A stretch of DNA of 64,000 nt from Sulfuritalea hydrogenivorans sk43H (lineage in GTDB: Bacteria; Pseudomonadota; Gammaproteobacteria; Burkholderiales; Rhodocyclaceae): the NCBI RefSeq assembly GCF_000828635.1, contig NZ_AP012547.1, forward strand, positions 2,418,001 through 2,482,000, read 5' to 3'. The notes beneath the pieces are model-generated. The model searched no databases, had not been told where the DNA came from, and saw only the letters and a list, made by a program, of their open reading frames with translations. Made by a program: the position numbers and the translations under genes. This document shows, in pieces, positions 57,304-64,000 of the stretch (the stretch's first letter is position 1; each line of letters starts with the position of its first letter).

Positions 57304-58444
57304 CTACTGTACCCGGTCGGCCCAGAGCTTGGCGCGCACCGGATCGATCTGCTCGCCCAGTTGTCCATTGGTGTAGACCGCGAACAGCCGCTGCGACGCC
57401 GGCCGGTAGCCGGCCTCGGCAGCGCGGCGATACCATGTCAGGGCCTGGGCATCGTCCTGGGCGACGCCGCGCCCCTTTTCATAGAGCACCGCCAAGTGCA
57501 TCATGGCCTGCGGCAGGCCCTGTTCGATGGCCTTCTCGTAGAGCAGTTTGGCGGCCGCATAGTCGCGCTTTACGGCCCGGCCCTCGGCCAGCATGAACCC
57601 CAGGTTGCTTTGCGCCTGGGCAAAGCCCTGTTCGGCTGCGGCGCGGAAGAGACTCACGGCCTGCGCGTCATCGCGCGGCACACCGCGCCCCGAGGCGTAG
57701 AGAGAAACCCAGATTGGTTTGCGCCTGGGGATTGTTCTTTTCGACAGCCTTGCGGTACCAGATAATGGCGGTCGCCAGATCCTTCGACACGCTGCGCCCG
57801 CGCTCGTGAAGCGCACCGATGTTGTTTTCCGCCTGGGCGTAGCCCTGATCCGCCGCCTTGCGGTACCAGGCCATGGCTGCCGCGTCGTTTTGCGGCACGC
57901 CCCGCCCGGTTTCCAGCATGTAGCCGACATTGGTCTGTGCCTGCGCCAAGCCCTGATCCGCGGCCTTGCGATACCAGATCATGGCCCGTGCGTAGTCACG
58001 CTGAACGCCAAGGCCCTTTTCGTAGAGGCTGCCAAGATTGTTCTGCGCCTGCGGCCAGTTGCGTTCCGCCGCCTGCTGGTACAAGGAAAGCGCCATCGCG
58101 TAGTCGCGCGCCACCCCCTGACCGGTTTCGTGGAGATAGCCCAGGTTTGTCTGCGCCTGCAAATAGCCCTGATCGGCGGCCTTGCGGTACCAGACCGCCG
58201 CCTCGGCGAAATCCTGCCGGGCACCCCAACCGCGTTCGAACAGCACGCCGAGGTCGTTCTGCGCCCGCGCGTCGCCACGCGTTGCCGCAGCCTGGAACTC
58301 CCTCAGCGCGCCAGCGTGGTCGCCGGCCTGCATGGCCTTTCTGCCGGCCGCAAAATCGGCCCAGGCCGGAGTCATGCCAGCCGCACAGAGCCAGAGCGAC
58401 AACGCCGGCACCGACCAGATTCGCCACACTGTCAAACGTGTCAT
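57304..58444 (-). pseudogene. Sel1-repeat protein gene with a frameshift
   Basis: The start ATG 58444 has CAGGAGGC upstream and a signal peptide ('MTRLTVWRIWSVPALSLWLC'), so the product is secreted to the periplasm. About nine to ten Sel1-type repeats of 36 residues follow ('AQNNLGSLYEKGLGVQRDYA'). Near 57702-57710 the frame breaks: one extra T in a TTTCTCTCT tract shifts '..TNLGF' from the first frame to '..LYASGRGVPRD' in the other. Removing one base restores NLGFLYASGRG exactly. The gene is otherwise intact to its stop. Either it is a recent mutation (or sequence error) or the slippery tract switches the gene on and off. It heads the GT-C/DprE operon. Confidence 0.8.
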
Positions 58445-58499
58445 TGTGCCTCCTGTCGGTGGTCCTGGCAAAAACATCCCATTCAATTATCCAAAGTAC

Positions 58500-58528
58500 T
58501 TGCTTGCGGGATTCTCCTACTTTATAGT
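58500..58528 (+). promoter_or_regulatory. Sigma-70 promoter of the pilin gene
   Basis: TTGCTT, 17-base spacer, TATAGT, about 155 bp before the pilin ATG and divergent to the Sel1 operon. Confidence 0.65.
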
Positions 58529-58682
58529 CGGAATGCCCCGATGCACTTTAATCCTGAACGATCCGGGTATCATAGTCCCGAGCGATCGATTGTTGGGAGC
58601 GAAGTCAGGATTCTCTCATCCGACATCGGTCGTCGCACGCAAGTCACAAGTCATTTTCATTCCACCCTTGGAGATACACGCC

Positions 58683-58949
58683 ATGAAGAGCCTATTGCAC
58701 CGTTTGACGACCAACCGCCAGGGCGGTCAAGGCATGACTGAATACATCATCATCGTTGCCCTCATTGCGGTTGCGGCCATCGGTGTCTATGCCCTGTTCG
58801 GCAAAACCATCCGCAACCAGGTGGCGGGCCTGGCAGGCGAAGTTGCCGGCACCGGCTCCTCGACGGCAATCCAGCAGGCCGGGACTGCTGCGGCTGCCGC
58901 GGGTTCCGCCGCCAACACCGACAAGAAGATGAGTACCTACGGCAACTGA
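58683..58949 (+). CDS. flp: Flp-type (class III) pilin
   Basis: This 88-residue prepilin has the basic leader 'MKSLLHRLTTNRQGG' and the cleavage region G-QGMTEYIIIVALIAVAA, with Glu at +5 and Tyr at +6 as in Flp pilins. The TM segment follows. A prepilin peptidase (TadV type) should remove the leader. The C-terminus is Ala/Ser/Gly/Thr-rich, and the run 'AGTAAAAAGSAANTDKK' offers many Ser/Thr for glycosylation. Longer than many Flp pilins by about 20 residues. Ribosome-binding site GGAGAT. Confidence 0.88.
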   Translation: MKSLLHRLTTNRQGGQGMTEYIIIVALIAVAAIGVYALFGKTIRNQVAGLAGEVAGTGSSTAIQQAGTAAAAAGSAANTDKKMSTYGN

Positions 58950-58974
58950 GAAACAAGCCGCTCGCGGGATTCGC

Positions 58975-61035
58975 ATGGACATTCACTTCATCATGCGACC
59001 CGGCAGACTGAGGAGCCTGCCACGCTCTGCGCGTCCCGAACGCCGGCAGCGTGGGCAGGCTCTTGTCTTTGCGCTGTTCACGTCGGTACTGGTGATCCTG
59101 GCGCTATTCGCCATGTACAGCATGGGCGGGCAGACGATCGAGAAGATCAAGCTGCAGAACACGGCCGACGCCGCCGCCTACAGTGCCGCGCTCGCCGAAG
59201 CGCGCGACTACAATTTTTCCGCGTACACCAACCGCGCCATGGTCGCCAACCAGGTCGGCGTGGCGCAGTTCGTCGGTCTGACCTCGTGGTTCCGCAACCT
59301 GTCGGCGTTCACCAACAACAACGACTCCGCCAACCTCGGCCGCAGCGTGCTCTACGAATTGATGATGAACATCTGGCCGGGGGGAACGCTGAAATCCCTC
59401 TACAAGACGGTCTACAAGGGCATAGGCACCGTCGCTGGGGTGTTCGACGAGGGCAAGCTGGGATCCACCTTCATGAAGGGGGCCATCACCCTGCTTGACG
59501 GCTTGATCAGGGTGTATAGCGAGAGCCAGCGCGTTTACCACTACGCGACCGCGCTGACGGTCACGCAGACCCTTGGCGTCTTCGATTCCCTGGGCCAAAC
59601 CCTGGACAACATGCTGGGCGTGACCTTGTTCAAGGGGCCGCTCTCCATCCTTGACGGCGACGGCAGCATCCTCAAGGCCAACGATGACAAGGTTCAACTG
59701 ACCACCAGTTCGGCGTTCTACCTCGGCTATCACTTCTACAAGTGGTTCAATTTCACCGAATTCAAGAACCCCAATATGGATGCGGGGGGCGATGGCGCGA
59801 ATGCCGAGCGCTTTGCCCAGGTGACGACGGACTCCCTGGACGACTTTTCCCGCGACCGCTCGACCAAGCCCGCCTGGGGTTTCGCCTTCTTCTACGCCCC
59901 GCCCCTGACTTTTGTCGATCCGACCGTATTCATCCCCTACACCTCGGGCCCGCTGTTCCTCCCCGTCTTTCACCGTGGCGGCACCGAACTAAAGGTCACC
60001 AACGACGCGGGCACCGGCGCCCCGGCGGGAACCGGCGGCGGCACCGGCGACTCCGGCGTGGATTGCAACGGCAATCCGGTTTCCAGCGCCTCGCCTCCGC
60101 TCGTGGTCGACTATCACAGCCAACTTCCGGGTGGAGGCTACACAGGCTGCGATGGCGACACGGGTACTGTCCAGCTTGGCGACGCCGCGCATCCTGCCGG
60201 TGCATATGCCCGCAATGCAGGCCAATGGGTCGATACGCGCTGCTTCGGCACGACCCCGCCGGCGGGATGCCCGACCACCACCCGCACTCCAACCCCGGCC
60301 CCCGCGGCCAACGGCAATGCGCATCCCGGCGGCGCCGGATCGAAATCGAAGCGGAGCTGGACTGCAATGGATGCCTCCAGTTTTTCCGGCCTGGATATTT
60401 TCTGGATCAGCATTCTCGGCATTCCGATTCCCCTGCCGATTCCCTTCGTGCCTCCCTGGGTGCCCGTATCGCACGGCGCGGCGCAGTCCGGCAAGCAACT
60501 CAGCAAGCCGGACGTCCTCAGCGGGGACAACAACTTTGGCCATGACGCCAGCAATGCCTATGGCGAATCGCTGAGCAGCTGGACCACCAAGATCTCGGCC
60601 GCGATGCAGCAGGAAAAGGGCGCGGGCACCTCGCTCACGCTCAGCCCGAACACCTTTGGCGGCCTCACCCAGTACATGGACGTGAAGGATATCGCCGCCG
60701 AAAACCTTACCGGTCCGCCACTGGTGATCGAGGTCGAAAAGAATGTCAGCGACATGCCGAAGAACCCCGCCACCGGGCAGTTCGCTACCGCAAACGGCGC
60801 CCCGGTAAGAAAGCTCGACAACCTGGGAAAGATGCGCAGCCTCTCCAAGGCCCAGGTCTATTTCTCGCGACCCACGACCGACAGCGGGCTCGACTGGTTC
60901 AAGCGCACCATCGGCAGCGCCGGCGCCACCGAGCTGGGCAGCCTCTACAACCCATACTGGCAGGCGCGCCTGATGCCCAACGACTTCATCGAGCAGTACA
61001 TCTCGATGGAAATCCACCGCGCGGGGCTCTTGTGA
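58975..61035 (+). CDS. TadG-like Flp pilus assembly protein
   Basis: This 686-residue bitopic protein has a TadE/G-like N-terminal region at about residues 22-60 ('RRQRGQALVFALFTSVLVIL', where the TadE/G G-Q-A is present but the Glu at +5 is Phe) and 'IEKIKLQNTADAAAYSAALAEARDYN'. The large periplasmic part includes a Gly/Thr/Pro-rich middle (about 345-460). It is probably a minor pilin-like structural or anchoring factor. Start ATG 58975; ATG 58993 is possible. It is followed by overlapping genes. Confidence 0.8.
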   Translation: MDIHFIMRPGRLRSLPRSARPERRQRGQALVFALFTSVLVILALFAMYSMGGQTIEKIKLQNTADAAAYSAALAEARDYNFSAYTNRAMVANQVGVAQFVGLTSWFRNLSAFTNNNDSANLGRSVLYELMMNIWPGGTLKSLYKTVYKGIGTVAGVFDEGKLGSTFMKGAITLLDGLIRVYSESQRVYHYATALTVTQTLGVFDSLGQTLDNMLGVTLFKGPLSILDGDGSILKANDDKVQLTTSSAFYLGYHFYKWFNFTEFKNPNMDAGGDGANAERFAQVTTDSLDDFSRDRSTKPAWGFAFFYAPPLTFVDPTVFIPYTSGPLFLPVFHRGGTELKVTNDAGTGAPAGTGGGTGDSGVDCNGNPVSSASPPLVVDYHSQLPGGGYTGCDGDTGTVQLGDAAHPAGAYARNAGQWVDTRCFGTTPPAGCPTTTRTPTPAPAANGNAHPGGAGSKSKRSWTAMDASSFSGLDIFWISILGIPIPLPIPFVPPWVPVSHGAAQSGKQLSKPDVLSGDNNFGHDASNAYGESLSSWTTKISAAMQQEKGAGTSLTLSPNTFGGLTQYMDVKDIAAENLTGPPLVIEVEKNVSDMPKNPATGQFATANGAPVRKLDNLGKMRSLSKAQVYFSRPTTDSGLDWFKRTIGSAGATELGSLYNPYWQARLMPNDFIEQYISMEIHRAGLL

Positions 61036-62003
61036 ACCACAGGAGCACTTCCCGTCAGGACGGCCAGGCCATGGTCGAGGCGCTGATCGCCGCGGCGCTG
61101 GTGCTGGTGCCGCTGTTCCTCGCAATACCGGTCATCGCCAAGTACCAGGACATCAAGACCTACACGGTGCAGGCCGCCCGTTATGCCGCCTGGGAACGCA
61201 CGGTCTGGTTCGGCGGCGCCGCCGCGGAAAGTTTCGGCCTGGGCTCCGGCGGTACGTTCAGCAACAAGTGGGATGCCAACGAGAAAACCGATGAGCAGAT
61301 ACGCATCGAAATCGGCGCGCGCCTGCTGTCCGACAGCGGCACGACCGCCTTCAAGGACACCGACAAGACGGCAGGCGGCTGGATTGGCGGCAACTCCAGG
61401 ATGCTCTGGCGCGACCGGCGCGGGAATACCCTGCTGCAAAGCTACGGCGACATCAGCAACAACACGCGCGGCGGCTACACCGCGCTGGGAAGCTACGATG
61501 CCACCCTGGCCAGCGACAAGGCTCCCGGCACGGTCAACGACCTCATCACGCCGCTGGTCAATGCAGGCTCGGTGGTCTCCAATTTCATGGTCGATACGCG
61601 GGGCCTGTACACCGCCGAGGTCAAGCTCGCGGTCAGGCAAGTGGCCTACAACACCGAGGCCGGACTGGGCCCCTGTGCCACCTGCACGGTGGACGACTAC
61701 CTCGCCACCGGTACCAAGATGGCCTTTTCCGCGAAGAACGTAATCCTGGCCAACGGCTGGAGTGCCAACGGACCCGGCTCGCACGCCGAATACAGCACGG
61801 CAGCGGGGAAGAAGAAGATGTCCGTCTACAACCAGACCCGCGGCCTGACGCCCTCCTCGCTGCTGCAACCGGACGACGGCGGCATCATCGCCGGCATCAT
61901 GAGCGTATTGAAGGTGGTCGCCCTGATATTCTTCCCTGAGCTCAGCACCATCGACCTCGGCCGCATCGAGGTTGACCGCGTACCGCCGGACCGGCTGCAA
62001 TGA
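61032..62003 (+). CDS. TadE-like pilus protein
   Basis: This 323-residue protein starts at GTG and begins 'MNHRSTSRQDGQAMVEALIAAALVLVPLFLAIPVI'. G-QAMVEA places Glu at +5 after Gly, the pseudopilin processing motif. Then a TM segment and a large extracytoplasmic region follow, larger than typical TadE (about 180-200). Overlaps its neighbours by four bases on both sides, so the cluster is translationally coupled. Confidence 0.78.
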   Translation: MNHRSTSRQDGQAMVEALIAAALVLVPLFLAIPVIAKYQDIKTYTVQAARYAAWERTVWFGGAAAESFGLGSGGTFSNKWDANEKTDEQIRIEIGARLLSDSGTTAFKDTDKTAGGWIGGNSRMLWRDRRGNTLLQSYGDISNNTRGGYTALGSYDATLASDKAPGTVNDLITPLVNAGSVVSNFMVDTRGLYTAEVKLAVRQVAYNTEAGLGPCATCTVDDYLATGTKMAFSAKNVILANGWSANGPGSHAEYSTAAGKKKMSVYNQTRGLTPSSLLQPDDGGIIAGIMSVLKVVALIFFPELSTIDLGRIEVDRVPPDRLQ

Positions 62004-62689
62004 TTCCCGGCTTCGCCTTCCTGCTCCTGCTGGCTGCCGGCGCCGCATTGGCGGCCAAGGACCCGTTGCGCGCATGCCCGGAATTCCCGGCGCCGAAAAA
62101 TGCCAAACTGCAGGCGGTGGCTCCGCAGATGGACTACAACGGCATACCCATGAGCATTCGCCGCATCGAAAGCAAAGCGCCGCCCGAAGAGATCCTGGCC
62201 TTCTATCGCAAGGAATGGGCCGCCACCAAGGAGATTCGCGGCCCCGCCGAATACCCGCTGGGTCCCTGGCAGGTCATTGCCTCACTGCGCGGCGACTGTT
62301 TTTTTACCGTCCAGGTCAAGCCCTTCGGCAAGGACGGCAGCGAAGGCTTCCTGGGCCTCACCGCACCGCCCAACGGCAAGGTGGTGAAGGAAGCGCTGCC
62401 CATGCTGCCGGGAAGCACCGTGCTCAATGACATCGCCCACAATGATGCCGGCAAGACCGCGCGCACCGTGGTGCTCAAGAACGGCTTCTCTCCCGCGGCC
62501 AATGCCGACTTCTACCGTCGCAACCTGGGCGACCTTGGCTGGCGCGTCACCACTCACTATCGCATGGATAAACCCGACCAGAAGGGTGATGTGATGGTGC
62601 TGAAAAATGGCCTGCGCGAGCTGAGCGTCACCATGACGCGGGCAGGCAGCGAATCGAACGTGCTGCTCAACTACGTGGATCAGCCATGA
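62000..62689 (+). CDS. Secreted protein of unknown function in Tad cluster
   Basis: This 229-residue protein has a signal peptide ('MIPGFAFLLLLAAGAALAA'). The mature part includes a pair of cysteines (residues about 26 and 99: 'RACPEFP' and 'GDCFF') and alternating strands. I recognise no family. The repeating unit 'EILAFYRKEWAATKEI...' and 'ADFYRRNLGDLGWRVTTHY' (two copies) suggests an internal duplication. It overlaps both neighbouring genes by four bases, so it belongs to the pilus operon and is probably periplasmic. Confidence 0.7.
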   Translation: MIPGFAFLLLLAAGAALAAKDPLRACPEFPAPKNAKLQAVAPQMDYNGIPMSIRRIESKAPPEEILAFYRKEWAATKEIRGPAEYPLGPWQVIASLRGDCFFTVQVKPFGKDGSEGFLGLTAPPNGKVVKEALPMLPGSTVLNDIAHNDAGKTARTVVLKNGFSPAANADFYRRNLGDLGWRVTTHYRMDKPDQKGDVMVLKNGLRELSVTMTRAGSESNVLLNYVDQP

Positions 62690-63201
62690 GGACGCGGCGC
62701 GGACGCATCTTCTCCGGCGGACAGGCGTCGGTCGAGTACATCGTGGTGCTGGCCTTCGGCGTCATGGTGCTGCTCAAGCCATTCAGCTATTCCGACGTCA
62801 CCAACCCCAATGCGACGCAAACCGAGGCGCCCGCCCTGAAGCAGGTGGCCACGGCGATCAAGGACTATCACAAGCATTACACCTACGCCCTGGCGATCGC
62901 CGCCATTCCCGAATGCGACTACACCTATACGACGTCCTCCGATCAGTGGACGTCCGCGGCAATCCAGACCTACCTGCCCACCATCGATCTCACAGCCAGC
63001 ATCGATCGCTGCATCGACTGGCAGAACCCCGCGCTGCCCACGCCGGCGATCAGCATCTCCCCCTTTCCCAATCTGCCGTCGAGCTTCGGCGACGCCATCA
63101 AGACCATTGTCACGGAAGCGGTCGACAAGGCAGTGAATGATTTGTTGAAGCCGGAAAACATCGCCGGCGCGCTGGGCATGCCCATCTCGCTTCCCTTCTA
63201 G
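62686..63201 (+). CDS. Pseudopilin-like protein with class III signal
   Basis: This 171-residue protein has the N-terminus 'MRTRRGRIFSGGQASVEYIVVLAFGVMVLL': G-QASVEY gives Glu at +5 and Tyr at +6, as in the pilin. It is longer than a major pilin and has a Cys pair (near residues 83 and 110) in the extracytoplasmic part. Probable minor pilin or TadE/TadF analogue. Overlaps the previous gene by four bases. Confidence 0.75.
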   Translation: MRTRRGRIFSGGQASVEYIVVLAFGVMVLLKPFSYSDVTNPNATQTEAPALKQVATAIKDYHKHYTYALAIAAIPECDYTYTTSSDQWTSAAIQTYLPTIDLTASIDRCIDWQNPALPTPAISISPFPNLPSSFGDAIKTIVTEAVDKAVNDLLKPENIAGALGMPISLPF

Positions 63202-63249
63202 TTTCCAACCGTCAGTCGCCGCCACCACACGTTCGAGGAAATAAAATCC

Positions 63250-64000
63250 ATGGGTCTCAAACTTCCCTCCCTGCGCATCAATAGAACCTGGATGATGCTG
63301 CTGGCTGCCATTGGCCTGGCGCTGCTGGCGACTTTTCTGACGACACGGTACCTCGCTTCCCGCGAGGCCAGCATCGCGGCTGAAGTGGCGGCGCGCAGCC
63401 AGAAGGGCGGGCCGCGAGTTACTGTGGCGGTGCCTGTCCGCGACATGCAGATCGGCATGGTGCTCGCCGAAAACAGCGTCGCTGCCCGCGAAGTCGCGGC
63501 CGACCTGATCTATCCGAATACCATCCTCGCCGACGATTTCGACAAATACAAGGGACAGGCCCTGATCCGCGCGGTGCTGAAGGGGCGCCCCCTGCTCAAG
63601 ACCGACCTGAAACCGGAGGTTGCCGATTTCGCGGGCACGCTATCGGACGGCATCCGTGCCATCACGGTCGACATCGACGAGCTCAATGCCGTCGCCCACA
63701 TGGTGCAACCGGGCAACCGCGTCGACCTGATGCTGGCGATGCAGCGCGAGGAAGGTGGTCAGACGGTGGTGCCGTTCATGGACCGCATGAAAGTGCTGGC
63801 CACCGGCCAGCGCGTGGTGCAGGAGAGCGACGAAAAGACCCCTGGAGCGAGAAAGTCATCGACCTACAGCACATTGACGCTCGAGGTCACGCCATCGCAG
63901 GCGGCGCGGCTGACGCTCGCGCAGAACATCGGCAAGCTGCGCTATGTGCTGCGCAACGAAAAGGACGAGGGCAGCGTCGATTTCGCCGTCAATGCCCAGA
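63250..64000 (+). CDS. cpaB: Flp pilus assembly protein CpaB/RcpC, 3'-truncated by window edge
   Basis: The frame is open from ATG 63250 to the window end (250 residues, incomplete). There is one membrane helix at residues about 13-33, then a SAF-type domain ('VAVPVRDMQIGMVLAENSVAAREV') and the CpaB region 'RAITVDIDELNAVAHMVQPGNRVDLMLAM'. CpaB/RcpC helps form the outer part of the Tad secretion machine. The rest of the tad operon (secretin, TadA ATPase, TadB/C) presumably lies beyond the window. Confidence 0.88.
   Translation, partial: MGLKLPSLRINRTWMMLLAAIGLALLATFLTTRYLASREASIAAEVAARSQKGGPRVTVAVPVRDMQIGMVLAENSVAAREVAADLIYPNTILADDFDKYKGQALIRAVLKGRPLLKTDLKPEVADFAGTLSDGIRAITVDIDELNAVAHMVQPGNRVDLMLAMQREEGGQTVVPFMDRMKVLATGQRVVQESDEKTPGARKSSTYSTLTLEVTPSQAARLTLAQNIGKLRYVLRNEKDEGSVDFAVNAQ

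Overview
The window reads as a contiguous piece of a G+C-rich betaproteobacterial chromosome. The evidence is the gene order eno-ftsB next to pyrG-kdsA, RF2 with its programmed frameshift near lysS, gltX, lysC, and a Crp/PilJ-type fusion regulator of a kind I associate with Rhodocyclales-like bacteria. That placement is inference from gene content, not from a marker tree. Coding density is high and short start/stop overlaps are common.

Layout. 1-2151: end of an alpha/beta hydrolase, a DUF2461 protein and TruC-type pseudouridine synthase. 2201-7821: FHA protein, an unusual Crp/Fnr protein fused to two NarX/PilJ-like sensor modules, and a multi-PAS hybrid histidine kinase. 7974-12083: RNA methyltransferase, thioredoxin, DEAD-box helicase and gamma carbonic anhydrase. 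12085-16500 (minus): pyrG-kdsA-DUF1330-eno-ftsB. 16631-21993: SapC-like protein, prfB and lysS, with two toxin-antitoxin modules and a prfB-like scrap between prfB and lysS. 21993-27216: MnmC, a glycine-zipper protein, an M48-like lipoprotein lacking the first catalytic His, gltX and tRNA-Val. 27255-42141: a type I secretion operon (tolC-abc-hlyD-giant SwmB-repeat adhesin) divergent from a 1278-aa SARP-like regulator; a direct repeat with 11-bp period lies between them. 42169-49225: housekeeping genes (flavodoxin, lysC, QueD, radical SAM, acyl-CoA ligase/GST/enoyl-CoA hydratase). 49275-53315: tRNA-Ser followed by a visibly AT-richer island with a Phd/VapC-type module, an Mrr-like nuclease and a caspase-fold protease, ending in a perfect 14-bp hairpin. 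53503-58444 (minus): a Sel1-repeat gene (frameshifted), a GT-C/TPR membrane protein, and DprE1-like and DprE2-like enzymes. 58683-64000: a divergent Tad/Flp pilus locus (pilin, TadG-like, TadE-like, two extra proteins, CpaB).

Three things stand out. (1) A short dispersed repeat, core GTCGGCGCTGGCG plus ACGGCGAC, occurs about twelve times on both strands, between genes and inside them. (2) DprE1/DprE2-like enzymes and a GT-C transferase lie divergent to the Tad pilus genes, which suggests arabinofuranosylation of a Tad-type pilin or surface protein. (3) The Mrr plus caspase pair beside tRNA-Ser is a candidate defence island. All three are hypotheses from sequence reading alone.
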